The notes below the pieces were generated by a model, which saw only the letters and a list, made by a program, of their open reading frames with translations, was not told where the DNA came from and did not search any database. A DNA stretch of 64,000 nt from Nepenthes gracilis (Eukaryota; Streptophyta; Magnoliopsida; Caryophyllales; Nepenthaceae), in NCBI GenBank assembly GCA_033239525.1, contig BSYO01000011.1, positions 5,919,973-5,983,972 on the forward strand, written 5' to 3'. A program made the translations under genes and the position numbers. This document shows positions 11,053-21,960 of this stretch, piece by piece. How positions within the stretch are numbered: position 1 is the stretch's first letter; each line of letters begins with the position of its first letter.

Positions 11053-11057
11053 ATCTT

Positions 11058-12140
11058 TGCCTAATTTTTTTCTTCATATTATATATTCAGCTTACTCTGT
11101 TTTGGCTTGAAGTTAGGAGCTCTTCGTTAGGTGATCTACCCGGATGACCTTTCTTCGGTCTCAACCCATCAACAACAGAGTCAACGATAAGAACGTTAAG
11201 CATAAAAGAGCCAAACAGCACAAGGTCCGATGAATCTCCTGTGCTTTCTCATGTTTCACGTAACTAACTCTCAATGCTAGATTAGATGCGTGATGACCAA
11301 ATTGTCAATGAATTTATAACAGCATTTTCACGAATTGGTCGTAGGATCAGTGGGAACTTCACTGCTGTGAAGTTTGTTGGTAAAGCATTATCAAAATAAT
11401 GGAGCACAACAGATAAACAAACCACCATCCAATAAATTAAGATAAAGAAGCAATTGCAAATGCACCAATCCAGAAAGATCGGTCCACAGCGATGTGGGTA
11501 TCCACTAAAATTTCGTGGGTGCCCACATATGTTGATGCAAAGGAGTAGGAACGGTACCCTCCAACTTTGGGCGGATACCCACCTGAGACTCTGGTGATGG
11601 GTCGAATTGACAAGTACTTGAAAATAAAACATGAATTCAAACCAACAGGTAACAGATCAGAAATATGGACTTAGCAGTTTAGTAATAAGATTGAGCAAGT
11701 TGAAAAAAACAAACAAGAAGCTGAATTTTGATTAAGGAATATGCTGTAGTAGATGACTTACGGTAACAGAGATAAACAATGAAACGCTGGCATCTCTTGC
11801 CTCTACTGGTGATGAAAAAGAAGACATGCTGCAAGCACTGAGAACACTTGGGGTATTAAAGTATAGATCTGTGAAAGCTTATGAAGCACGGGAACGCACA
11901 CAATAGAGGACATTGTATCCAATAGGATCGCATTATAGAGAAAATGTAACAGTTCCAGAACTACAGAACCAAAACCAAAAGCAGAAAATTCAATAGTAAA
12001 TGGCTAAAATGGGCTGAAGAGATAAAGAAAAATGATGAAACAAGGACAATGGAAAGAAAACGTAGAAAAATGTTCCAACATGCCTAACATCTGCAGCATA
12101 TGAAAAGGAATATGCCTGCCCAACACTAGTTTTATACGTA
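11058..12140. other. Downstream flank of the AT-hook gene
   Basis: I recognise no protein, RNA gene or element edge. The part nearest 12140 may be 3' UTR of the minus-strand AT-hook gene. A GC-richer patch at 11490-11600 lacks a recognisable protein in any frame. Confidence 0.4.
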
Positions 12141-12533
12141 TCACTTGCACTCAACACCCACTTCAGCAGCTCGGCGAGGCTTGCTTTTCCTTCTGCTCCC
12201 AATATGTCGAAATCCATTGGACTTGGCTGAATCATCAGTACTTGACATTGTTTCGACCCCATTTTCATTCTCTTTCGCCAGTGAGTTTTGCTTCCTCTTC
12301 TTTTCATTGTCTCCTGCAGTGACAGGATTCATCCCTTTGCTTGAAAGGCCCATACTTTTAATCTCACTGTCATCGTCTTCTAACTTTTCAACCTCTTCTT
12401 CATCAATGTCATCCTTCAGTGGCTTCTGAGGCCTTCCTCTTCTCTTCTGAGCAGGTATCCTTTCCTCATCAACACTTCCTGGATCCTCATGATTGGCATT
12501 CAACTTCTTACCCTTTCCTCTACCTCTTCCCAT
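12141..12533 (-). CDS. AT-hook protein, plant-conserved, function unknown
   Basis: A 130-residue protein starting at ATG 12533 (MGRGRGKGKKLN). Three upstream codons are also open but lack ATG. A single AT-hook, KRRGRPQKP, lies at about residues 31-39. It is followed by an acidic block (DDIDEEEVEKLEDDDSE) and a lysine/arginine-rich C-terminus (RRKSKPRR) with nuclear-localisation character. No catalytic domain or membrane segment is visible. AT-hooks bind the minor groove of AT-rich DNA, so a small chromatin-associated nuclear protein is likely. The layout recalls the plant AT-hook family that includes Arabidopsis At1g48610. That comparison is from memory and unverified. Codon pattern and lack of stops suggest a functional host gene. 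Confidence 0.75.
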   Translation of the reverse strand: MGRGRGKGKKLNANHEDPGSVDEERIPAQKRRGRPQKPLKDDIDEEEVEKLEDDDSEIKSMGLSSKGMNPVTAGDNEKKRKQNSLAKENENGVETMSSTDDSAKSNGFRHIGSRRKSKPRRAAEVGVECK

Positions 12534-14000
12534 AACTCCCAATGCCCCACAAAAGAATTTCTAAACAATCATAGAAGATCTCTGTGAAACAAAGAGACGG
12601 CATAATAAGACGTAAATCAACATAGATGTCAGGTGTTTGCAAAAGCATTTGTTGAATTCTCAAAGTGTGGCCGAGGCACACAAAAGGAACCAGCTATTTT
12701 ATCAACAAAGATCCAGTATTCAGGCATCTCACGCAATTCAACTTTTTGTAAACAGCAATTGATTCCATATTTTTATAATTGAAGTTATAAAATTGCCGCA
12801 AGTCTGACATATTCCACAATGTCCTACCTCAAAATTACGTGCAATAAGTGAAAGCAGTTTAAAATGCGAGTGGATTACTTCATCCATTACCAATTAGCTT
12901 TGGGAAGGAACAACACTAAGGGTGTAGCAAGTGGCATCTGATCAGATTCTAATTCTACGCAATGGTTCAAAGCCGATAAGGGGATTCTTGTCAGATGTCT
13001 ACTGGAGTGTAGCGGACCCGTCTTAAGCACAAAAACAGCCAACAGGGAAGATAAAGGCAGAGCATGGTGGGTTCTCTTGTGCCACAATCTCCGGCAACAG
13101 ATACTCTGAATGTCAGCTACTTCACTCATTGCGTTTGGGATGGAGGGTCAACTTCGATCATAATAGAGTGGGAAGTCCAATGCACTGGGTCCTGCATCGT
13201 GGACTCTAAGGAAGTACAGAAGTATGCAGCTTTTTATCTCTCCGATGCAGAGAGGCAGTTTGCATCACCTGAAACCATAAGCACATAATCTCCAGCGCTC
13301 ACCCTCTTCCAGTCATAACAGAGTCCACTTGTAAAACACAAAGATTTCAAGGGTTTCATCAGAGGATGCAGAAATGTTTGCTAATTTATCCCCCTTCTTC
13401 ATGGTGCTTGGACGTTTTCATCAAGTAACCCAATTTCACAAGATAATGAAAACGTTATAGGATGAAGGCATCAAGAAAGGATATTTTGGTAACCCAACAA
13501 AAGTATATTCTTATTTCAATTCTTCAAATCACAGCAAGAATAGCAAGCAGAGACAATGGATAAGTGACTTCAAACACATTTTCTGTTATCAAGAGCATAA
13601 TTACAATCACGTCCTAAAATTCATATCCGCACGCAGAATAACTATACAAGCAATATCGATAAATATATTTGCAAGATTCTGCCAATATGGAAATTAACTA
13701 AATCACAACAAACAAGAAATTGAGAATATATTCAGAAGAAAGAATATGGAGAACGAGAGAGGGAGAAAGCTAACCTGACTTGGAAGAAAAATCTTCTGCA
13801 TATTCTTCATGAACCCATAACAGCAATTTGTTAAATTCTTAAAAAAACTCGCAAAAATGAAAACCTAGCAGGAGATTTCTCGGTTGATTCTAGTTTCGAA
13901 CAGCAAATTGAAGAACATTTGTTAATTTAAGAACGAAACTCTGATGTAAGAAGTATCGAGAACCCAGATCAATCAAGTCACAGCCTAGGAATATGCAGAG
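12534..14000 (-). promoter_or_regulatory. Probable 5' leader of the AT-hook gene with a large intron
   Basis: On the minus strand CAG/GTTAG at 13775/13774 is a plausible donor, and a pyrimidine-rich TTTGTTTCACAG ending at 12582 is a plausible acceptor. These would remove about 1.19 kb, leaving a leader exon near 13775-14000 and the coding exon from 12581. No ORF in the interval resembles a protein. The promoter would then lie around 14000-14250. RNA evidence is absent, so this is a model. Confidence 0.35.
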
Positions 14001-14284
14001 TATTCAGCAGATGGTCAGATTTAAAGAGAGTAAAGATTACTATATGAGATGCAAGCAGCGAAGCGAGTGCGGCGGAGAATGCCAGAAGAAACAGATAGAT
14101 TCGCTGACTGGCGCAACCGAGTGGGCACGTTGTACGCGCTGCATGTGCGCTTTCCATGTTTCTTCCATTTGTTAATATTATATGTTTTTTTTACGACAAT
14201 AGACGCGTTCTTCACAGTGAGAAGACAGTCAATGTCAGGCTTGGAGGAGGGACTTGGTCTCCATTTTAAAAAGCGTGAACAATT

Positions 14285-14990
14285 AAAATTTTAATTATTT
14301 AAAATAAATAATTTTTTAATAATAGTTAAATTATATTTATTTATTTATTTTAAATAGACAGTTAAAATGTGATATTGAGATACTGGGAGCTTCAACATCA
14401 TAAGAAATGTGAGTTGAGAGAGGCTTTATTTTTTTAATAAAATGGCTCTAATTATTTTAGAATAATTATTTTAATAAATTTTTAATTTTTTTAAAAATAA
14501 TTAAATTATAATTATTAATTTAAAATATTTAGTTAATATTAAAAGAACAAGTCCTCCAATTTTTATAAAAGATGTTCATTCTCTCCATCTAGATGGTTAA
14601 TTTTAAAATGAATAATTACAGTCTAATTATTTTATAATAATTAGTTTTAAAAATTTTTAATCTTTTTAAAAATAATTAAATTATAATTATTTATTTTAAA
14701 ATATATTATTAATATTAGAAGATAAACCCTTCTATCTATGTAAGATATGCAGTAAGCCCGAATTGGAGAAATATAGCCTCCTCAATCCAAATAAAATACA
14801 TGAATTTTGTTATAGAAATGGAAATTACACATCTCTCAATATTAACTATTTTATTTTTAAACGGACAGTTATAACTAAATAAATTAAATTATTTTAAAAT
14901 AATTAAATTATATTTATTCATATAAAAATAAATGGTTAAGATTAAAAAATTAATTCTATTTTTATAAGAGATATAGTCTCATGAATCTTA
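14285..14990. repeat. Decayed AT-rich tandem array, period near 175 bp
   Basis: The block ATAATTAAATTATA recurs, with its core TTAAATTATA starting at 14326, 14501, 14676 and 14903, giving spacings of 175, 175 and 227 bp. The upstream half-block TCTAATTATTTTAKAATAATTA is shared by the first two copies, and TTATAARAGATRT occurs mid-unit in later copies. Units are strongly diverged. About four units are visible, of satellite-monomer size. The last spacing implies an insertion of about 50 bp. Confidence 0.65.
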
Positions 14991-15470
14991 TCCTTGATAA
15001 ATAGGTTAAATTTGCTTACAAAATTTTATGGCAATAATATCTCTTCTTATTTATTTACTTATTTAGTTATTTATTACAGTGTGAGAAAAGCAAAAAATGG
15101 GGAATATATTTCAAACTGAACCTAATGCCTTTTTTTAGTAAGTGATTATGTATATTCCTCTAAAATTTTATGCATAAGAGCTCCTATAGCCTACTAGGTT
15201 GATGCCGAAGTAGAAAGAATAATTTAACCCCAACCTTAAAAAGACCCACATAAGGGAGTTGTTCTCCACATATTACTCCTTGAAGTTGATTGTAAGGCCA
15301 AACATAATGGATCTGAGCCGAATAACTCTTCGTGTATGCTGGGTGACTGTAAAATGAAAAAATATGTGATGGACCGATTCCTTGAGTAACTTATGGAACA
15401 TATATCGAGAGGGTTGTGATTTGAGGCCTAGTACTTCTCATACCTTCTTCGTCTACAGAATAATGTGGAT
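14991..15470. other. Intergenic stretch
   Basis: I see no gene, RNA or repeat edge here. The DNA is AT-rich with a short (TTTA)n-like run near 15050. Confidence 0.5.
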
Positions 15471-15949
15471 CTTCTTCATGAAGAATTTAGGAATGATGAA
15501 AATAGAGGCCCATGACAATTGAATATTATCGTTGATAGAAGAGACAAATTGGAATGTACCTTCAAAGGACAACCATCTATTCTTCCTAGATATGATTCTA
15601 TTTGTAATTCTATTGATAAGGACCTGTCAGTCCCATCTGATAAAATATGTGTGCCTCTCGTGATATACATGATAAAGCAACATCACACAGTGAAGAAAAA
15701 AATACGAGCAGTAGACCAGCAAGTACACAACCTGCTGTCTTGAAAGTTCAGCTCACAGCAAGTGGCCATATTTCATTGCATCAGTTCAGTTGCTACGGCA
15801 ACCGTAAATTCCCACAGAAAACTGACATCAGTTGATGTGTAGATCGTTTCAATTATTACAGCAAGTGTATCCCTTGCTATATCACAGACGCAAAATAACA
15901 GCACCAGCAGCAGTAGTTCATTACAAGATCATCCCAGCAATAACAGAAG
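15471..15949 (+). pseudogene. Possible decayed host coding region interrupted by gypsy C
   Basis: Plus-strand frames give protein-like wording: RDKLECTFKGQPSILPRYDS and SVPSDKICVP, then after a frame change near 15655 SRDIHDKATSHSEEKNTSS and HQFSCYGNRKFPQKTD. Nearer the insertion there is a Ser/Gln-rich run, SQTQNNSTSSSSSLQDHP. With gypsy C removed, this last frame continues into 35262 onward (MSQVQSAVMEIPPQKVL) before a stop. I do not recognise the product. It may instead be chance openness in non-coding DNA. Confidence 0.3.
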
Positions 15950-15954
15950 CCAAA

Positions 15955-16434
15955 TGTTACGGGTTTTATTGATATAATTTATGATGAGTCATCAGTTTAC
16001 CGCCAACGAGCCAAAGTACCATGAAAACTCGGCAACCTCGCAAATTTTGGGACTATATTTAATTATTAGGAATATGCTGTTTTCTATTTTGATATTATTA
16101 TTTTGTTTTCTATTTTTTATTATTAATTTGGTTGGCTGATTTAATTGGTTTCTAACTGATTCTGTTAGATTTTTTACTATTTGTACACTGTGTTGTTGGA
16201 AAGGAAAGGTAAAGAAGATAATTTTCCCTTATTTTTCGATTCTTCTTCTCCCTCTCAGTCACTTTTTCTCACGTCCTCTGTCTTGTCTCTCTGCTACTCT
16301 CGATTTTTCCTCTTCCCTCTGTAGAACTCCCCTCCCCCTCTTCTTCTTCTTTTATTCTTCGTCTGATTTCCCTCCTCCTTTGTTCTTGTCTGTTTCTTCG
16401 TCCATCGTAGGTCATCGTAGCAGTGCATGCAATG
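15955..16434 (+). repeat. Gypsy C 5' LTR
   Basis: 480 bp starting TGTTACGGG. A pyrimidine-rich CTCTCTCC stretch (16220-16400), also present in the partner LTR, probably belongs to the R/U5 leader. The sequence after the end (TTGGTG...TTTGAGAC) looks like a decayed initiator-Met primer site. Confidence 0.92.
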
Positions 16435-16711
16435 TTGGTGTTTTTATTTGAGACAGGCAGAAGAGATGATGATTAAAGACCAAGCGCTCGAAACTTCTAT
16501 TGTAATGATGTCGAAGGAGATGAAGGAAATCGAGGCAACCATCTGGCAAAATGTAGAGAGAATCGCCGCAATGACTTCCACAACCAAGCATATCCAATAC
16601 TCCATTGCTGATATTCTTCCATCTCTCAACAACATCAAGCAAAACCATAACTTACTAGCACACCCTTCACCACTCATGTCTTCTTCCACCATTACTTTCT
16701 GTTAGGGTCCT
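16435..16711 (+). pseudogene. Gypsy C gag, N-terminal fragment
   Basis: An open frame from the LTR edge gives MMIKDQALETSIVMMSKEMK, then EIEATIWQNVERIAAMTSTT, a helical charged N-terminus typical in position and style of gypsy gag proteins. It stops at 16703-16705, just before copia B entered at 16717. No capsid core is seen on the other side of the insertion. The assignment rests mainly on location. Confidence 0.5.
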
Positions 16712-16716
16712 TTATG

Positions 16717-17245
16717 TGTTAGCATATTTTGTGACCATATTTGGTCTATTGTTAATGATAGATTGTATTAGTCTGAAGATTTTTATCAACATGTATCAGT
16801 GGTTGTCCGTTCCCGATGACCTTCGCCTGTGTAAGCTCAAGCCCCATTTCCAGTGAGAATACGCCTTATGCTCGCTCACCCTATGTTCAAGCATCAAAAC
16901 CAGTAGACCCTCAATCGTAGCTCACTTGCTCTTCGCTCAAGCACTTGGGAGGTTTCTCATGGAACCCTAGGCATGCCCACCATGTGCTCAAACTGCACTT
17001 GAGCGCCTCGATGCGCATTTCATCAACGGTCATATTTTTTACCTAGGTTTTTGAGCCTCCCTATACCCCATGCTTGAGTATTTGATGACATTTTTAAAGC
17101 AAATTTCAATCATTCATACTTTAACATTACTCCATTTGAGAAAATCAAAACTATATACTTGTACTTTCTTGTCATAGTTTTCTCACCATTCTTATTTTAC
17201 CCTTGCACTTTTTCCTGCCTATTTACCTTTGTTGGTGACGTCGGT
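16717..17245 (+). repeat. Copia B 5' LTR, left piece
   Basis: Starts TGTTAGCATATTTTGTGACC, matching the copia G LTR start at 62033 (minus). It contains CTCAAGC-like units at 16836, 16886 and 16936, spaced exactly 50 bp. It ends in TCGGT, the duplicated target of gypsy D. Confidence 0.88.
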
Positions 17246-17439
17246 TGTAATATCCCGAAATTTTGTCTTGATTATTTAATATTAATTGTGATTTTGAATA
17301 ATTTGGACATTATAAAAATTATTTATATATTAAAAAATTTTGGAAAATATTTCAATCAATTGAGCTAGTACTCAAGGTATGCCTGTATTGTCACCTGGAT
17401 ATTAATTCAAAATTTAGAATAAAAGAAACGGAATATAAA

Positions 17440-17498
<59 letters not shown>

Positions 17499-19813
17499 AA
17501 TGAAAAAAAGAAAAAGAAAATAAAAATAAAAAATAAAGAAAACAGGATAAGTAGGAGCCTTGAGTGAGAGAAAAAAAAGGAGGGGAGAGAGAAGGAGGTC
17601 AGCGAGGGCCGTCACCACCGTCATTGCTGAAGGTCCCAACTTCGAGAATGGAAGTCGGTAAAGCCCTCTCCATAATGCTACCATCTATTTTGTACTTTGG
17701 TGTTTGTGGAGGGCGAGATCTCGAGTCAAAGCCAAACGGCCGACATTGGTTTGCCACCGTTATCGGAGAAAATTGGTAAAATTAAGACAAGTAAATCCTT
17801 CCATTCTCTTTATAGATATTGATTCTTGAGTTACAAGTATGTATTATATGGAGATTGGTTGAGATTTTGATAGATTTTTGTGTTGAGGTGTTGTGGAGAG
17901 AGAAAGCCTTTGCCGGCTGCGTTGCGCCACCATCCACCACCGTCTATCATCGAGTTTGCTACTGTCGTGCTCGTCGCTGAAGCCGAAGCCGTCACCGGTG
18001 ATCGTGGGGAGAGAGAGAGGTAGAAGCGTGCGAGCAGAGAGAGCAAGGGACAAGAGAGGAAGGGTCGTGGGTCGACAGGAGAGAGAAAGGTGTCGTTTGG
18101 GCACTTCAGAACATCCATTCTTCAGATCTGTGAAGTATAACGTCCAAAGCAAGTATTTGTAAACCTTCTCTTTGGTCTAATTTAGTATATAAAATATTTT
18201 AGATACTATTTAAAATTTTTACTAACATATATATATTTTTATACACCTGGTTTGTTTACTCTGAATATGCATGTGTAATTTATTGGTTGATTTGGATATT
18301 TTTGGATTAAATTTTATGATTTTAGAGGATTTAATATTTTTCTGAAAGCCCAAATAATTTATTGGATACTGTATATATTTATATCAGTATCTGTATAAGA
18401 AAATATGCATGAAATTTACATAGGTCGTGTATTTTTATATGCATGTGTTGGGTCGTGGTCACTACATTTGGATTTGGATTATTTTATATTTTGGTCAACT
18501 TTTAATGGGGAGATATTTATTATTTGAAAATTTTCTTCTGTCAGCAGAAAAGGTTTGGAGTAGTGACCCTTTCCATTTGGATAATTTAATTTGACCTTAT
18601 AATATATTCGGGCGTCCTAATATATTAGATAAGTTTGAGGATTATATTCAAAGCCACGAGTAGTAAATAATAATGAGCAATCTTACCCATGAGTATAGAG
18701 TATATGGGTGGCCATCCATGCTGGCCTAATTTATATTTGATTTAACCTAAAATTATCAAAATTATGTATAATCTTTTATCAAATTAGTCTTCAAATAATC
18801 AAAATTCAAATTTGATGCATGATTTGTATCTTTGTATTGATTTGTATTAGACTTTAATTTGGATTTAAATTTGAGATTTATTATCAATTTTTCCTACAAT
18901 TGGGCTTGATATATCTTGTATAAATAATTCTGATTATATGTTTTGATCCAGACTTTTAGAATACTTGTCGTGATACTGTTTTGACTTTTGTGCACGCTAT
19001 TATATTATTTGGTTATTAGATTCTACCCCAAATTATAAGCTGATTGGACATTGGATTTGAACTCGGACTTGACTTAGACTTAGACTTAGACTTGGAATAG
19101 GCTATTTGCCTATTGAAATCGGTTCAAATCACTTCTATTTAATATATATATATATGTCTTGATGATATTTGTTTTCTGATTTAGATATTTATTTTGAATT
19201 TGAGATTATCATTGGAGTTTAGATCTTGAATTTCTATTGGATTTATTTTATTAGTGATTTGAATTTATTCTGTCATTTGAATAAATTTTATTCATTTAAT
19301 CTTCTCTCTGATTTATTAGACTTATTTTACTTAAATATGATATTTATTGAGTATTATACTTATTTTTTCTATTTTATCTCTTTAGAGTAAAAGATTCGGA
19401 TGTATTATAGGAGTATGGTCGTGATCTATCAATCATTCGTCAATTTGGTGAGTTTTAATCTTATTATGGCTTAATTTGACAATTTATGTAATTGTATTAT
19501 GGAATTTACCGGATATAGGCCGATGGATATATTTTAAAAATAGTTGGCATATTATATTATATCTAATTTATAATTTTGGTTAGAATTATTACCTCATTTA
19601 CGATAATTGTAGAGTAGATCGTACTCATTTTTATCTGAAAGGTTATCCGATGAGATCCTATGTAAATTTTGATTTGTGTTTGATCTTGTTTGTTTCATTT
19701 GTTACACCTAAATTTTATGACTTGATAGTATTTGTTTAAAATTATTTAAAATTTTAAATTTAAGAAATTATAATTAATTATTTAATTGATCTACTAAGTC
19801 CGAATTTGTGATA
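17246..19813 (+). repeat. Gypsy D 5' LTR
   Basis: 2568 bp. An (ATA)n microsatellite (17444-17496) is followed by a GC-rich island (17560-18140) that stands out from otherwise AT-rich LTR DNA. Both are repeated in the 3' LTR. Open frames in the island differ between copies, so I do not call a gene. Confidence 0.9.
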
Positions 19814-20900
19814 GAAGTGGTATCAGAGAAAAGTCATAAGAAGAGGTATTTTGGGTAAATAATTGGTTGAATATTTATATGTGATAAGTACTGCCTTTGG
19901 TAGGTAGTAGAAAATTTGAGTTGTGGAGGCTTGAATTTGAAGCAGAAGGTCGAGTTGTGAAGGTTTAGGTTTGGATTGGAAGGATGATCATCTGATTATG
20001 ATGAGTCGTACAAGCGACATAATAGGTGAATTGATATTGCGATAGAATGAGGATTTTGTTTAGTTTTTGCTGATTTATAGAGATTTTGTTGGGTTTTGTA
20101 ATTTTGGAAAAGAAGTAGCGACCTAGAATGATACCAGTACAAAATCTCGCAGAGTAGAAGGAGATTTTGGTCGGTGAAGGGTAGGTGATAAAGTTGGTCT
20201 GTTTAAAATTTCACGGGGTAGAAGAAGATTTTTGACCGACAGGAAGGTAAGCGGTGAAAATAGAGATAAATGAAGGCTTGTCAAGATTGGATGCTGGAGA
20301 TAAAAATGAAGAAACTCAAATCAAGTCAATTTATTTCTCTTCGTAAGAGAAGTTGTGGAGTTTTGATGGACAACCACTACCAGAAGATAAGACGATGTGC
20401 AAGTCTGATTTTGTTAATAGCGAAAATGCTAATCGTGTAGAGATTTGAAACTACAGTTGGGATGAGAGGAAGACTCAAGAATTACCCATTCCCACTTATC
20501 ACTGTGATTGGGGGATAATCGTCCCCACAATATCTCATCTTTGAAGAATCGATGGACGAATAGCTCGAGATTCAGCCTCTGAGGCAATGCTCAAGAAGAT
20601 GTTGATGAATTTAAAAGATTTGTTGAAACATGATAGTAGTTGTGAAATTTAAGATTCAACCTGGAAACAATTTGTACTGTTCCAACTCTGGATTATTACG
20701 ATAAGCTGGAACAAGCCTTGTTGATCGAGCAGGAGTAGCTCCAAGAGAAGTGTTTTTAGAAGAAATCAAAGTATTGGAATCAAAACTTGAATGATGGACT
20801 TATTTATCCTCCAAATGACAAGCTAAAAGAAGTCAAATGAAGCAAACTCTTCTTCCTCGAAATTCAAGTTTGCAAAGTCAGCCCTCAAGTTTAGTAGGAA
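19814..20900 (+). pseudogene. Gypsy D gag remnant
   Basis: Near 20700 a frame reads YDKLEQALLIEQE, stop, LQEKCF, stop, KKSKYWNQNLND. This is the charged helix before the zinc knuckle in Tekay-like gag proteins. The knuckle itself and the capsid core are not readable. Earlier sequence (19830-20600) is full of stops. Confidence 0.5.
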
Positions 20901-21289
20901 TGTGTAGACAAGATGAGTTTACTTCGTTAAAAAGGAAGTTTGTTTCAAATCGCGGCCAAATATACCATTTGTCAAGGGATCATTTGAATTTCAGGCGTCC
21001 GGATTTCGGACGTCCAGATAGGAGTCAAACAGTTCTAACAGAGCATTTTGCATATACAGTACGTGAAATTATAGCCGGATCCTTCGTCGTGAAAGAATAT
21101 TTCGTTAAGACCGTTCTATTCTGTGTTTCAGTATACGAGTCCTTAGAGTTCTAATGAAGAATTAGTAAGAAGGCTTCAGGGTTGATTTTTTACGTTTGCA
21201 AGCGAATCGTCTGTTGAGAGATGAATGCTGAGTTTATCTGGCATATATAGCTATATTTGGGAGTTATTATGTGACCATTGAAGACATTT

Positions 21290-21960
21290 TGATCATCTGT
21301 GAGTTTGAAGATATTTTTCAGATGATTCAACTGGATTGCTCTTGGATCAAGAGATCAAATTTATTTTCGATATTGTGCTTGGATCTGTGCCTATTTCAAA
21401 AGCTCCGTATGGGGTAGTCTTGTCTAAATTGAAAAAATTAAAACGGTAATTGAAAAATCTGTTAAGAAGATTTTGTTCGGTCAAGTGTCTTGGCTTGGAG
21501 TGCTTCAATGTTCTATGGCGAATAAAGTTAGATTAATGGATCTATACTTGGATTATTTAAAAAATTGGATATGTATCAGTTCTCAAGAATCGAGAATTTA
21601 TTTGATCCATTTGAGAAAATTTGAATTTTCTCTAAGATTGAATTGTGTTCGAGGTATTCTTAATTGTGAATTAAGTATGATGATGCATATAAGATAACTT
21701 TCAGGTCAAGGTGTGAACATTGCAAAATCCTGATGATACTTTTGAGTTGTTCAATATTTTAGTATCTTTTATGAATATTATCGATTGAATTTCTGATTGT
21801 ATTTGGATCAGTTGTGATGATTTTATTTGTGGTAGTTTTATTAATAATGTTTTGATTCATTTGATGAATTTTGAGGAGTATGAGACTCAATTAGAAAGTC
21901 TGCTATAGATTATGAGAAGGCATTATCTTGGGTTATATGGTTATTAAGGTAATATTTGAA
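21290..21960 (+). pseudogene. Gypsy D reverse transcriptase remnant
   Basis: One frame gives CEFEDIFQ, then shifts to LLLDQEIKFIFDIVLGS and VPISKAPYGVVLSKLKKLK, the pre-RT linker of gypsy pol. The first palm block follows in decayed form (KSVKKILFGQVSWLGV). Later DDAYKITFRSRCEH and EEYETQLESLL recall the DIPKTAFRTRYGHYEF and EEHEQHLR blocks. The catalytic YxDD has decayed to an unrecognisable form. Multiple frameshifts are present. Confidence 0.6.

Larger units (their letters stand above)
5394..11057 (+). mobile_element. Copia 2: complete but inactivated Ty1/copia retrotransposon
   Basis: Two LTRs (5399-6202 and 10225-11052) with TGTTGGGG...CCAACA ends are flanked by an exact 5-bp duplication, ATCTT (5394-5398 and 11053-11057). 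Inside, in order, are primer site, gag, zinc knuckle, protease, GAG-pre-integrase, integrase, RT, RNase H and polypurine tract. The coding part holds at least a dozen in-frame stops, several frameshifts and a deletion of about 14 bp. By eye the LTRs differ at about one base in ten, so the insertion is old. Gag and RT wording fits the Tork (Tnt1-like) group, which is an inference. Confidence 0.95.

Noticed and set aside
11282..11640. Minus-strand open frames downstream of the AT-hook gene
   Set aside because: No recognisable motif, overlapping frames and ordinary composition.
12887..13288. Open frames on both strands between 12.9 and 13.3 kb
   Set aside because: They fall in the probable leader intron and lack protein-like content.
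16200..16420. Pyrimidine-rich CTCTCTCC leader as a host gene promoter
   Set aside because: The same stretch occurs at 35080-35240 as part of the gypsy C LTR.
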